Positions 52,306 to 63,736 of a stretch of 64,000 nt of DNA are shown here, piece after piece; the first letter of the stretch is position 1; the number at the start of each line of letters is the position of its first letter. The DNA lies in NCBI GenBank assembly GCA_963970005.1, contig CAXAMN010001114.1, positions 1,273,617-1,337,616 of the forward strand, written 5' to 3'. The position numbers were made by a program, and so were the translations under genes. Source of the stretch: Durusdinium trenchii (taxonomy: Eukaryota > Sar > Dinophyceae > Suessiales > Symbiodiniaceae). The notes under the pieces are model-generated. The model ran no database searches, was not told the DNA's origin, and was given only the letters and a program-made list of their open reading frames with translations.

Positions 52306-52509
52306 GGCTTTGAGATTGCTTTGAGGTTGCCCGCCTCACAAAGTCCCGGCAAACCAAGGCCTGTGCCCCTGAAGCTCCATGGCTTCGCTTGAATCATCAA
52401 ACGGGACAGCTCACTGCAGGGACGAGCCAAGGCGCTGTGGCGGATGCAGACGGTATCAGCCACTTGGAGCTAAGCTTTGAAGATAACTATTTGGAGTGCT
52501 TTGTTAAAG

Positions 52510-52690
52510 CCCGCTCCTACTTGAGTAAGTAGGCGCCTACTCAATTAAGAAAGGGAAAAAGCTTCTAGCAACTGGACGCAGGAGCGCTCACGCTTCTTCA
52601 AGGAAGCTCCCCCCGCATGAGAGTGGGTGGGAGCTTCCTTGAAGAAGCGTTCGCACTATTCATTTGGTTTCTAGATTTTTTGGGAAACTT
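52510..52690. mobile_element. Dispersed element, copy 1, with a 22-bp hairpin
   Basis: Carries the palindrome AGTAGGCGCCTACT, then a perfect inverted repeat (52590-52611 against 52629-52650, 17-nt loop), then CTATTCATTTGGTTTCTAG. The second copy is at 55,250-55,432. Structure resembles a small fold-back or MITE-like element. Confidence 0.65.
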
Positions 52691-52744
52691 AAGTGTAGGG
52701 AAAACTTTCAACTCTTCCCGGACACTCGAGCTTCCGAAGAGATC

Positions 52745-52905
52745 AAAGGTACGCAGGTGTACATTGGAAGCAGCTCCACGAACGAGAAGTGTGTGCCAGA
52801 TCCAGGCCACATTCATTGCGACAACACAACCCAAAATCGCAGCGACTCCTATGGCGACACCTTTGATGTGTACCACAAAGGTGACAAGCCACTTGATGAC
52901 CGATA
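52745..52905 (+). CDS. Exon-like ORF, unknown
   Basis: Reads GTQVYIGSSSTNEKCVPDPG, then HIHCDNTTQNRSDSYGDTF and VYHKGDKPLDD. Cys and Asn-x-Ser/Thr content suggests a secreted or surface protein; this is a guess. It directly follows the dispersed element. Confidence 0.35.
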
Positions 52906-52914
52906 TAGAGCTTT

Positions 52915-53480
52915 ATTTTTCTTTAGACCTTTAGACATTTCTTTTTTCTTTGGACTCTTAGAGACCTTTCAAAAGATTTTAACACCTTTAGACATTTTTT
53001 GTTTAGACCATTAGACCAATTGTTTTTCCATAAGAAGAAATACCTTTAGACATTTTTTTAAACATATTGTTCTTGACCTTTAGAGTTGTTTCTTTAGACC
53101 TTTTTGTTTTCACATTTTTCTTTTGACCTTTAGATTTTTTTGGCATCTTCTTTTTAAACCGGTAGACAATTTTTGTTTTTTTTTCTTTAGACCTTTAGAC
53201 TTTTGTTTTTCTTTAGACATTGTTTTTGTTGTTCTTTTTGACCTTTAGACATTTTTTTGTTATTTGTTTCGTTAGACCTTTAGACATTTTTTCTTTCGAC
53301 CTTTAGACTATTTTTTCTGTAGACATTTCTTTTTGTTGTTTTTCTTTGGACCTGTTTCTTTAGTTTAAACCAAAAACCAATTTTTGAAACTTAGTCTTAT
53401 CTTTTTTCAAAGACCTTTAGGCTTTTTCATTTAGACCCGTTTGCTTTCTTATTTTTTTTAAAATCTTTTTCTTGGACTAC
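52915..53480. repeat. T-rich degenerate repeat, TTTAGACCTTTAGACATTTTT
   Basis: Many variants of CCTTTAGAC separated by T runs across about 570 bp, on one strand only. No coding signal. Confidence 0.8.
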
Positions 53481-54352
53481 AGTATATCTTATCTTCTTGG
53501 AGCATCCTGGAGCATCCTTGAGCCATGATCTCATCGCAATTTGGATGACGCAAGCAATCGTGATCATGAGTGACATAGGAACCACATGGAACCACCAAGT
53601 GAAGGTTTGGTACCAAGACTTTCACAAGACGGTGAGTGAAGGTTTGGTACCACTTTTCTCAGACTAGGGAAGACAGTATGCCAGCCCCACTCATTGAGGA
53701 TTTGTGCACGTCGTCTTCGAACCAGTGGAGGCTGGGGTCTCCAGCTCAGACTCAACTGCCCACGGGTGGAATATGGAGGTGCCTTGGCTCAAGATTTTCT
53801 CACTGCCAGGGTCAGGAATTTGTACCATGCCAGCAACGGTCGGAATGAGAAGCGAGGTTCTCACAAGTGGTGGCACCAGGCAGTCAATGGTTGTTCGTTG
53901 ATGGGTCCACGCACAGACAGAGGAAGAGTAGACTTTCTGATTCTCACTGATTCTGTTACAATTTGGGATATCAGGGCTTCTCAAACTGATTGGAGTTAAC
54001 AGGTCCAGTGTGGCACAGCATGAGCCACCGATTCAGCCACAACACGTTCGTCGTATGTGACATGAGTTTTGCACAACTCTGGATACAGGATGATATGAGC
54101 GAGATATGGCGAGGGTCGAAGACTGAGGTGGCGTGACAGAGGTGGATGAGCATTTGGGCTTGGACGGAGCCATTTGCGTGGCCAATGGATGGCAGTTTCT
54201 CCAACAAGGCCGGAGGCTTCAGAGGCTTTGCGATTTTCGAAGGGGGTCACCCAGTCGCCCAGGGGTCACCCAGGGGTCACACAGGGCCAATGTTAGGGTG
54301 GAGGCCATCGCTACTAAGCTTTTCTTGAGTGCCGCCATAACCCCTTTTCAGG

Positions 54353-54536
54353 TGATGCTAAGATGCACGAGAAGCGCACCAACACCTTTGTAGTTTTGAG
54401 GCGGGATTCCATTGGCTTTCAAGCTCGCCTTGGCAAGCGGTGTTCTGTTGCGAGCGAGTGGGAATGTGGCACCACATCAGCAATCGCTGAGTCCAGTGAT
54501 GATGAATTTAGTAGAGAGTGCACGCTGCTTGCATAA
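54353..54536 (+). CDS. Terminal exon-like ORF, unknown
   Basis: Opens after TTTTCAG and reads DAKMHEKRTNTFVVLRRDSI, then GFQARLGKRCSVASEWECG ... SSDDEFSRECTLLA and TAA. A consistent frame of about 60 codons. An upstream piece near 53,569-53,631 (TTWNHQVKVWYQDFHKT before GTGAGT) may belong with it. Confidence 0.4.
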
Positions 54537-54989
54537 TTAAAAAACACATGAAACAAGCACAACAACCCGAAAAGCAACCCTGCAACCTGAGATGAGAAAG
54601 CAAACACTGGTGCTGAAGAGACACACCGCAGCTAGAACAACACAACAAACACATCACTGCTAGGTTGATCTCCTTTTTCTAGACCTTGCGGCTTTTAACT
54701 CTTGCTCAAAAGATGAGCTGATTTGTTTGATTTGCTTGGTTCATCCGAATCTCCGACGGGTTTGTTGCAACTTGGGCCGCGCATGGAACCGAGTGCATCA
54801 GACCGAGCGGCGCAGGCCAAGACCATGGAAGGCCTTGACGTATGAAACGACCTATGCAGAGGTGGCTCCTCAGATGCACAGAATCCGCAGAAGAGACGAC
54901 CTGAGCAGAACGGATTCGACGGCAAGTTCTTTGTCGTACGGAGCAATTGGTATGGCCCAGTTCCCATGGCTTACCATCAGATCTGTGGA

Positions 54990-55230
54990 ACTTCACATTT
55001 GGATATATACATTTGAGGTGACGTCAATGGAGTTGTTCTCGTATGTTCTCATGAGAACGTCAAGGCACGATCGACTCGATCGACTCACATACGTTGAGGT
55101 TGCAGGAGAGGAGTTGCCGCCCATCAAGCTACAGGTGCCTGCAGGATATGAAGAGGGCACTGGTGGATTGAGGCCTTCTCGTTTCTATGTGCTCCTGGAC
55201 GCAACATTTGCCTTTCAAGACTTTACACCG
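54990..55230 (+). CDS. Exon-like ORF, unknown
   Basis: Reads VTSMELFSYVLMRTSRHDRL, DRLTYVEVAGEELPPIKLQV, then GLRPSRFYVLLDATFAFQD. Looks like genuine beta-rich protein. It ends at the border of the second dispersed-element copy. Confidence 0.4.
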
Positions 55231-55249
55231 GCAACAAGTTTTTTCGCCC

Positions 55250-55432
55250 GCTCTTACTTATCTAAGTAGGCGCCTACTAAATTACTGTAAGTAATAGCTA
55301 GGCTATGCTACTTAAGCACGCTACTCGTAGCACTGTGGACGCAGAATAGCTTCCCCGCCTGAGAGCGGGTTTGAGCTTCCTTGAAGAAGCGCTCGTACTA
55401 TTCATTTGGTTTCTAGATTTTTTGGGAAACTT
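55250..55432. mobile_element. Dispersed element, copy 2
   Basis: Shares AAGTAGGCGCCTACT and GAGCTTCCTTGAAGAAGCG, then CTATTCATTTGGTTTCTAG and GATTTTTTGGGAAAC, with copy 1. The left arm of the hairpin is decayed here. Confidence 0.65.
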
Positions 55433-55436
55433 TAAC

Positions 55437-55569
55437 TTTGTGCCGAGGTCATGCAATGTTGATGTGGCCTCCTACAATGGACCTACCAACCCTCACTACA
55501 GCTACGACAGCCTCATGAACGTGGGCTTGCTTGGAAGTCACCCCTTGCTGGACGCTTGCCATTGTTCAT
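55437..55569 (+). CDS. Exon-like ORF after element copy 2
   Basis: Reads FVPRSCNVDVASYNGPTNPH, then YSYDSLMNVGLLGSHPLLDA, to a stop at about 55569. It follows the element directly, as the 52,745 ORF follows copy 1. Confidence 0.35.
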
Positions 55570-56319
55570 AGAAATTGGGATACTGTAATTGGATCGCGCA
55601 GTTTCTTGTAAATCAATTTAAACAAGTGCCATAGCATGGCAGCCCCTCTGTGATTCCAGTGCTCATCTCAAACTTGCAATAAGGAAGTTGACGCAGATGG
55701 TAACATTCTCGTGGCCCCTGCTGAAGCTTGACAGCAAAGAGAACGGCCTATGGTTCGCGGTTATGCAGTCAGTTCAAAAGGCCGAGCTTTTCTTTTGCCA
55801 ATAAAATGGCATCGGTAAATGGAGTAAGAGGTAGGTTTGGTGAACAGATTCCCTTGAAGTAGCAGCAAGACGACAAAGAAGCCCTATGGCTTGGTATAGG
55901 TTGCTGCACGGATTTGAGCCCCGCCACGGACAGGAAACCTTGGCCAAGCTCTTTGATGATGTTGGCGCTGACGCTCTCCAGAGAAAATCCATGCATGTTG
56001 GGTGCCAGCCTCATCCGGATTGCATATTTACCCGCTCCGGTATTGCTATATTGGATTATTTTATTTTGATGTATTTTGTTTGGTGCATGTTTTATGGTCA
56101 GATTTTGCTATTTGGGAAGATGGGGGTACCATAAGTATATATACATTTATGTAGGAAAAATAAGTGCAGGCAAAGAGACAGCCTGAGAAAGAAAGTGCAT
56201 AAGGAGGCGGGCCATGTAAGTTCAGAATTTGTTATGCAATATATTGTGCAACAATTCTCCAAGTTCTAAATATTCAAACACCTAAAACCAAACAAATCCA
56301 AGAAGCCAAATATTTCAAT

Positions 56320-57560
56320 AATACTTTGAGCATTTTTGAGACTGAAGTCGCAGAAAACACAAACATCCAGAGATTTCCAGACTACTTCGTCCTTGTGAGC
56401 CCATTTGCTGCGTGTCTGCAACCTTGCACTGTCTCAAGTCCCAAGTCTTTGCTTCCTTGGCCTCCAAAAATGCCTGCCAAGCTGCGTTTAGACATCTTTG
56501 CCTCTGTAGAAATCTCTGGGTAGCATGTGTCTCTGACTTTGATGATGTGCCTTTGCACACCTCTACTTCGCCTAGTCACTAGTTCCTCACCTTCTTCACG
56601 AACAGCCAGCGCATCCTGCGCATCCTTTCCATTCAGTCGCAGCTGGCCCTCGAGAGGGGCAGACAAACTAGCGTGCCTGAAGCGGTCTCATTGTCAGCAT
56701 GCCCAAGCACATGTACGCCGAGCTGGAACCACAGAGGAAGCAGCTGCAATCGTCCGCAATGATCCAGCAGGGTACGAACACTTTTGGAATGAAGACGGCA
56801 AAGTGTTTGCGGTCTTCTTGCAACCGCTTTCTGTCTTCCTGATCTACTTGTGAAATGCTGTCATGCCCGACTTTCTTCCATGACTGGACAGCATTCGCTC
56901 AGCCGACAGCAGACAGACAACCAAGCCGTGCCGAGGCTCAATGCTGGTGTTGTGTCCAAGCGTGGAAAACATCAGCTGGTATTCCAGCAGCAGGTGGGCA
57001 CGCGGACAAAGTCCTGTGGAAGTGCGTATTCAGAGATCTCCTATGTGCCGGCGACAAGAAAACTCTGGAATTCTGCCGAAATGAAGCGGAAACTTGTGCC
57101 CCAAATGCTGGAAAGGAAGACTTCTCCAAAGTCAAAGTGCCAATGCACCGCGAACGCTTGTCACGCCCATGTTCTTCTTTGTCCCATCCTCCCGAATGCC
57201 TTCGCAAAACAAGAGTCAACCCTGTCAGGTTCAGGTGGCCACACAGCTTCTCTGGCTTGGTGGTGCCCCAATGCAGAGTGCTACTCCGAGTCAACCACAA
57301 GATGATTGAAATAGGACGTGGGTCGACTGGACACGACGAGGTGCTTTGACCAAGCAGATGTGGCCAAGGACCCCGCTGTTTGCAAAGAGATTGCGAAAAG
57401 GGTTAGCACATACTCTGTAAGTGGCAGTGGGATGTTGGCCCGTGGAAAGTCATCAGCCCTTGTACTGTCTCGTTTGAACCCAAAGGTTACGGTGAGGCAA
57501 GCTTTGCCCCATTTCACAAGATTGATTGGGCACCTGTGGATGGCAAGCATTTAAAGAGCA
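56320..57560. other. Ambiguous coding region
   Basis: Overlapping open frames on both strands. The best are minus 56666-56382 (GVQRHIIKVRDTCYPEISTE) and plus 56900-57170 (GGHADKVLWKCVFRDLLCAG, KKTLEFCRNEAETCAPNAGK). I cannot decide which strand is coding. Confidence 0.3.
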
Positions 57561-57953
57561 GAAAGTCATCTTGCACACTGACAGAAAGAGGTTAGAAGCT
57601 CAAGGTGCCTGGAGTCATTCATGACGCAGTAGTGCACTGCAAGAAAAATGTGAAGGGCACAAGGAAGAAGACTATGTGGGTATGAGCGAGTCGTAAATCA
57701 TTGACTAACCAGACCACAGGGAAAGACGGTGAGAGTGAAAGCAGGGGCGCAGCCTATCTATAGGGTCTGGAGGTTTTAAAGGACTGCACCCAAAGCAACC
57801 AAAAGCTGCCATCCGCAGACAAATTCGTGCAGCCCAGTGAGTACAGGTTCTAGGGGCAAAACATTTGGCAGCAAACTACATTCGCAACAATCTTTGCATT
57901 GCTTCCCAAATCTGGTGCACAGACATACACCCAAATAGGAGTATATATACGAG

Positions 57954-57983
57954 AGTGTGTGTGTGTATATATATATATATGTA
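57954..57983. repeat. GT/TA dinucleotide microsatellite
   Basis: A (GT)n run passing into (TA)n, just upstream of the retrotransposon. Confidence 0.85.
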
Positions 57984-58099
57984 TACAACACAGTATATAC
58001 ATAGATTTTAGATGATGAGGCTCAAGCTTCTCGGCTCAAGGGTTCAGGTGACCCAAGCGCTCCAGTGCTGGGCCCTTCTCGACTACCCCAAGCACGCCC

Positions 58100-59014
58100 T
58101 TGACGAAAAGGAAGGAATCCTCTGCTGGTGCTTTGACATCAAGCTCCATGGAGAGGACGTCATGGCGGAACTCCTCAAGGACGAGAGCGTACCAGGCCTG
58201 CAGAGGTCAGGGTTGTTCGAACTGGATATGGGAGGACAAGCTATGTGCTGGCTATGTCTGCAGGAAATGTGGATTGGCATGGCAAGCGCCTTCTCAAGGT
58301 TACAGCAATCGAACACCCTCGAGATCTTTGGGCAAGTACGCCCCTCGACAAAAGCCAGTCTCTCCACCTCCAGGCTTGGGTGGGGCAAGGGCATCCAAGA
58401 TCAACCAGGTTCACAAGGCCACAACGGAGTTGCTCACCACTTCTTGGAGTTCCTTGGACCCCAAGCTACAACAGCGGCTGGAGCAGCTAGGCATCAAGCC
58501 CTCTCCTCCTAAAAAGGAGCCAGGACGTCCTCAAGGAGAACATGGCCCAGCTGCCCACAGCGGTGAAGGAGTTGGTGGAGCGCATCACTAAACCTCCGCC
58601 GGAGACCGAGAAGGACATGGCCTTGAAGTTGAAGTGGCATTGAGGGACCTTTCCCATCGAAAGCAAATCCTTCAGAACAAGATCGACACAACAAAGAAGA
58701 CCTGTGCGGACATGTTGGAGGACATGAAGGCCCTGCAGTCCAAACTGGAAGCAGAGCAGAATGCCTTGAACACCACCAGCGCTGCCTACATGGCCATGGT
58801 CAACACAAATCAGCCGTCTGAAGAGCTCCAGGACGACAAGGCCATGGAAGACACAGTTCCGGATGCCGTAGCAGGATTCATCACCACTTTAGGTGTCAAC
58901 CTTACAGCGGACCAAAAGGCCCAGCTCAGTTTGATGCTGAAGCGACCTCCTTCAGAATTTACGGAGGAAGAGAACAAGCGCCGCAAAACAGAGGAGGTCC
59001 AATCGTGTGGGTAA
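58100..59014 (+). pseudogene. LINE ORF1: zinc-finger-like segment and coiled coil
   Basis: The first part reads CRGQGCSNWIWEDKLCAGYV followed by CRKCG, a paired-cysteine segment. After LDPKLQQRLEQLGIKPSP the frame shifts (near 58,525) to MAQLPTAVKELVERITKPPP and shifts back near 58,630 to the coiled coil LSHRKQILQNKIDTTKKTCA ... LQSKLEAEQNALNTTSAAYM. The last 40 residues (LTADQKAQLSLMLKRPPSEF) end with a basic KRRK. Probably an RNA-binding ORF1 protein. Confidence 0.7.
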
Positions 59015-59382
59015 CCACTTGGAGGCAGCAGGTGGCATTCACAGCTTGGACACAAGATCACATGGGGTTGCTGATTCTTTTCAGCCTTTCGGGGATGACC
59101 AACTGAGTTGCAGGGCGACAGTCAACTCACTTGGCACTTTCGCAGTTCAGGGCTCGAGTTTTGTCAAGGGTAGCCGCGGGGGCTATGGGCCTTGGCGCTT
59201 GGAGCCAACCTTTTTCAAGCTGAAAGGTGGAGGCACACACACACACAGCCGCCGCTATAGGGAGCGACAATTCTGGCCAAGGGGCGCCGAGTTCCTCTTT
59301 GTCAGTGCGGACCTTCACGGGTACCGCAAATCGCGGGACCCCACAGGCCAGACTTGCAAAGCTCCTGATAGACATCACGGAT

Positions 59383-60396
59383 GATGAAGATCAGACCATG
59401 CAGAATGCAGTTTTGACTCTTGCGCAAAATCCTGGCAGTACAGGGCGATCATCCGCATCTGGGCAGGCTTTGACAAGCATACTCACCAACCCAAAGAACC
59501 TTTGCTGTGGGAACTCTGCCTTTCGCTGTTGGAGTTGAGCCCACGCTGAGGACCAGTTCATGGCTTGGGGCCGCACTCATGAAGCGGTCCGGCAGTTCCT
59601 CGGGGACAACCAACCCACATCCCTTTTGAGTTTCCAAGAAGGGCATCAAGAGGGTGTTGGAGATTTTGTTGGGCATTTGGCAGGCTTTGCTGGAGGCACC
59701 TTCTTTGGAGGTAAGTTCTTTCATGTGACCAACGAGGGCAGATTGGATGAGCGTGAGCAAGTTCCCCTGAACATGATTTGCCCACCAGGAGACTCTTCCA
59801 TCTCCCTTGACGAAGTGGTCAATCTATGGGCTGAAGAAGAACGGGGCCAGTACTTGTATGGAGCTCCGGGAGGCCTCATCATCCATCTTCAACGATCGCA
59901 CCTCCTCGAGAGACAGTGGACTAAGCGCAACAGGCCCCTGGACATCTCGACTGGGATCCCTGTGATCACCATTCCCTTTTCGGAAGATGGAGTACATGTG
60001 CGCAGTGCCACTTACAAGATAGTCAGTCTGATCCTGATCCTCCACAAAGGTCAAGGACATGAAAATGGGCATTACGTTGCCATCCATGCCTTGGACAACG
60101 CATACTGGTATGCTGACGATGACACCTTCCCGGTTCCTTTGCCGCACCTCACTGACCTCCGCCGTCAAGAGATTGTGCAGGTTTGGCTAGTCCATGAACG
60201 CAGTGGGGAATTGGTTCCAGACACAGTGGAAGCCCTTGAACCCAGCCATCCCAAGAGAGCCAAACATCATTCTGAGACCTTACAGTTCGTCTTCGCCAAC
60301 GTGACTTCCTTTGGACGAAGGGTCCAGGACTGGGTATGGACCAAAGGAGAACACATTCTTCTTTACAAGAGACTCACCTGGGCCAAGAGAAATTAG
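59383..60396 (+). pseudogene. LINE ORF2 N-terminal part: ubiquitin-protease-like domain
   Basis: TNPKNLCCGNSAFR at about 59,487-59,530 resembles the USP cysteine box (N-x-C-x-x-N-S). LIIHLQRSHLLERQWTKR and GHYVAIHALDNAYWYADDDT (about 60,064-60,125) match the C-terminal USP region with the His box H-Y-V-A. A TGA at 59536-59538 interrupts the frame just after the Cys box. Such protease domains are known from some LINEs; here the copy cannot encode an intact protein. Confidence 0.65.
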
Positions 60397-61040
60397 AGGA
60401 AGCTCAGCAGTACTTCAACACACGAGGATGGAAAAGTCATGGTCTTCCAGCTGAACCTACAGGGCGAGGTGGCACGACTGGGGGTTTTCTGGTTCTGCAT
60501 GGCGCCAGGCACCTCACCCACCCAGAGAAGGCAATGGTTGGATGGCAATCGGACTCCAGCGTCAGAGCGCCACCATCTTCGTTATCCAGCTCTATTTCAG
60601 GACAGGGGAAACTTTGCAGCCCCCCTTGAATGCTGAAATCCTAAGCCATTTGCTGCCCTTTCTGGAACAGCTTCAAGCTCCGTACATTGTAGGGGCCGAC
60701 TGGCAGAATGAGCCCGAAGCACTGGCTGCCACCGTCATTCAGAGCAGATTCAAAGCACTAATCCTGAACGCACAAGGATCGACAACGCTGCAAGGGTCTA
60801 TGATCGACTACTTGGTCTCTGAGTCTCTGGTCAGCAGCCTCACAGTTCGAGCAGATTGGGATGTGCCCTGGAAACCGCACTGTGGGATCCTGGTTGACCT
60901 AAACTGCGAGCAGCAGTTCAGCAGCTCCAAAGGTTTCCGCCCATTGGTCGTACACTCCAACTACCAGCAACTTGGACCAGTTTTTGGGAGGATGACAGAC
61001 CATTCCACATCATGGGCCAACCCATCACTGGTCTGGGATC
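60280..61040 (+). pseudogene. LINE ORF2 endonuclease (EEP family) part
   Basis: LQETHLGQEKLEEAQQYF carries the Q-E-x-H core of EEP endonucleases. After a frame change near 60,540 come YIVGADWQNEP and MIDYLVSESL, and WKPHCGILVDL, which stands where the D/H-H-x-P box is expected. Frame changes near 60,355, 60,540 and 61,020. Confidence 0.7.
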
Positions 61041-62174
61041 AGATCTAGCGCGCTGGCTGGGCAACTCAGACCGAGAAGTACCTTACGCAACTCCTCCACA
61101 ATCCCACGACTGGAAGAGGATCTCGGATCAGCCTTTACCAAGCTCCCCTGGTGGATCAAGGCAGATCTTTGACATGGAGAACAGGACACTTAGCCATGAG
61201 AAGTTGCCCTGGGATCAAGCTCGACCGGGCATGGATTGCCTCAGCATAGCCATTGGGAGAATGCTGCGCGCGGAAATCGCCAAGCATCAAGGCATCCACA
61301 CGGTCACACGCCTGGCAGACCTCACTTGCTTTTACGACCATGTTGACCTGGATCAGATCATTGAGCCAGCCAGAGACCTAGCGTACCCTCCTTTGCGCCT
61401 CATGCAAGTTTGCGCTTGATCTCTATCGAGGGCCACGCGGAATTCAGGCTGAAGGCATCAATGGTGATCCCAAGCATTATGATCGGGGAATCTTTCAAGG
61501 GTGTCCTCAAGCTCCTGCGATCTCAAAGCTCATTCTCTACATCCAGGCCACTTGAGGCTCTGGTCAAAGCCCATCCTGCGGTCTCTCTTCAGACCTGGGT
61601 TGATGATGTCAGCTTCGACATCCACAGTCGAGATGCAGACTTTGCAGCTCGAGAAGCGGTTGGAGCTTTCAGAACATTAAAGTGGCAGATGGAAGAAGCG
61701 GGACTTCGACTGAACACAGACAAGACCGGCTTTCTCACCAGCTCCAAAGAAGCGGCGCGAGCCCGGACAGCTCTTCTGCAAGAAGGAGATCCAGAGCACT
61801 ACGACATCCTGAGAGACCTCGGGGTAGACTCGACAGCCGGGAGAAGAAGACGGGTGACCCAAATCAGGAAGCGATTCCTCAAGGGCAAAGGCCGGGTTGT
61901 GCATTATGCACCGCCTACGAATAGCTCAAGGCATACGCTGCAGACTCCACAAAGGAGCGGTGCATCCAGTGATGTCGTGGGGGGCGCAAGCCAACGGATT
62001 AGCTCCTCAAACGAGGCAACAATTCAGAACCCTTGCTGGACGAACCTTAAAGTTGCAGAGATCCGGTTCCGTAGACATTGTCTTCGACGTGCGTCCCAAC
62101 CAGCCAGATCCAGGGGATTCTATCATCCTCCAACACTTGCATACAATCTGGAAAGTCTACCATGGCTTCAGTGA
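61012..62174 (+). pseudogene. LINE ORF2 reverse transcriptase part
   Basis: Motif A: LADLTCFYDHVDL (about 61,308-61,345). Motif B: GIFQGCPQAPAISKLIL (about 61,487-61,535). Motif C: WVDDVSFDI (about 61,597-61,622), with the DD pair. Motif D: EEAGLRLNTDKTGFL. Motif A is in frame 1, B in frame 2 and C in frame 3, so two indels lie between them. Confidence 0.8.
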
Positions 62175-63010
62175 GAGCAAGCAGCATCTTTTCTGGACAA
62201 GCTGGAACACGGCTGTGGGCGCTCTTCACAAGGCCAAATATCGTTGGCAGGCGGTCGCCAGACCTTTGCAGGCTCTTCAGACCTATTTGATGGACCTGGA
62301 CTTTGACATCTCCAACGGCCAAAAGTGGAAAAGGACAGGCTGTATGGGGGCATCCCGGACTGTGTCCTGTGTTTGACGGACCCATGGCCTTTGATGCGCC
62401 ACAAGCTCACACAGGAATTTCGGTGGCAGCGACTTCTACGTTTGACCAGGTATGAGGGCTGCCACGACTTGGAAAGGCCAATAGATTGGATGATCAGTCT
62501 TCACATCCAGAGATCCACTAGTGACTCCATTGCTACCGGTCTCAGGGCTTTCCACCAGGGCACCCTACATGGCCTCACCGGACATTGCCCTCTGTGCGGA
62601 GTTGAGCTGACTTTCACTCACCTGGAAGGGCCGGGTCAAAGATCTTTCCAAAGAATGGGCCAGTCGACTTGAAGTGGGAACTGATCCTGAGCTTTGGCAG
62701 CCTCGCAGCAAGGCCCACAGCCTGGAGTCCACCACCTCCAGTTGGATCGAGCATACTTAAGGTGCTCCGTTTGCTCGGACCAACGAGGAAGCCTTCACTC
62801 GCTTTGTTGGAGAGCCTTGCTACCATGGTCCCTTCGAGCCGCAGCTTTGGGACAGGCACGCATCGCACACCATGGTGCGTACAGGCCAGAGCATTGAACG
62901 CTCCCGGTGCCATGCCAGGACGAGGATGACAGATGGACGCCCTCTCACTGGGCGCCTCCGCGCCCGCTGCATCTTCATGAAGCAGCGGGATTTGCGACAA
63001 ATGTTCGCAT
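61897..63010 (+). pseudogene. LINE ORF2 C-terminal part
   Basis: Frame 1 continues with MSWGAQANGLAPQTRQQF and FDVRPNQPDPGDSIILQHLH, then frame 3 carries LHGLTGHCPLCGVELTFTHL, a Cys-x-x-Cys...His motif typical of the end of these elements. The last 350 bp (WASRLEVGTDPELWQPRSKA) are broken again. No RNase H catalytic residues can be assigned. Confidence 0.6.
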
Positions 63011-63064
63011 GAGACTCTAGCAGACCTAAAAGCGTGCAAAAAAAATTCGATGATGATTTTGCAT

Positions 63065-63380
63065 TTAAGTCATGGTCACGGTTCTGAGATGCAACTCATT
63101 TTTCTTTGAACGCAGGTGCGCACGAGGAGTACGACAGTGCAGCATACAACACACCTTAAACAACATCGTATCAAGATCCTTGAAGAGCCAGTTTAGTGCG
63201 TGATATGCCCTCATTGCACCCAGGCAATCCATGAGAATTGAAAGCTGCCCGGTTGACAGACACAAGTCCACTAAGTTCATTGTCAGGTGTGGAGTCTGGG
63301 GGACCTTCCCTGGAACAGACATCAGCCCATTGCATCTTGGCAGAGCTCTCGAAGCCATACAAACGATATTAGTGACATTT
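63065..63380 (-). CDS. Possible minus-strand terminal exon
   Basis: Open frame reading LCLSTGQLSILMDCLGAMRA, then HALNWLFKDLDTMLFKVCCM, with a stop at 63065. An alternative frame overlaps. Function unknown. Confidence 0.25.
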
Positions 63381-63736
63381 GATTGGCTGCAGTGTCCGGG
63401 AGACCTTCTCTTCTTGCCGAAGATTATGATCACTTCCTTTTTTCGTATATATTTTCTTTCTATTCTTTTTGGGAAGCTATGACAAGACTCAGCAAGTTCG
63501 GATTGGATTTTCACTTGAAGCATATGCCGAATGAATTAGTATATAGAATGTAGAACTTGTGCAGAGAAAGAAGTCCGTCCCTTCGTCTAGGCATCACATG
63601 AGTGCAGACCAGGTGTGCTAAAAGGTGCTTGCACAAATTTAGTTGATAACGATTGCCGTGAGATCCAACACCACAAGATTTTGAACATGCAGTAGCATCA
63701 GTGTGGCGACTCCGGTGTGGCTATATGTTTCGATTT

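Larger units (their letters stand above)
58012..63010 (+). mobile_element. Non-LTR retrotransposon (LINE) with ubiquitin-protease-like domain, decayed
   Basis: Domain order on the plus strand: ORF1 with a Cys-rich zinc-finger-like segment and a coiled coil (58.1-59.0 kb); ORF2 with a ubiquitin-specific-protease-like domain (59.5-60.2 kb), an endonuclease/exonuclease/phosphatase-type endonuclease (60.3-61.0 kb), a reverse transcriptase (61.1-61.9 kb) and a C-terminal CPLCG zinc motif near 62.58 kb. At least seven frame changes and one in-frame stop mark a dead copy. No clear target duplication was seen; A8 near 63,039 may be the remnant of a tail. Confidence 0.85.

Noticed and set aside
53785..53794. 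TTGGCTCAAG, the last 10 bases of the dinoflagellate spliced leader
   Set aside because: Only 10 bases match and the preceding bases differ. One such hit is not surprising in 64 kb.
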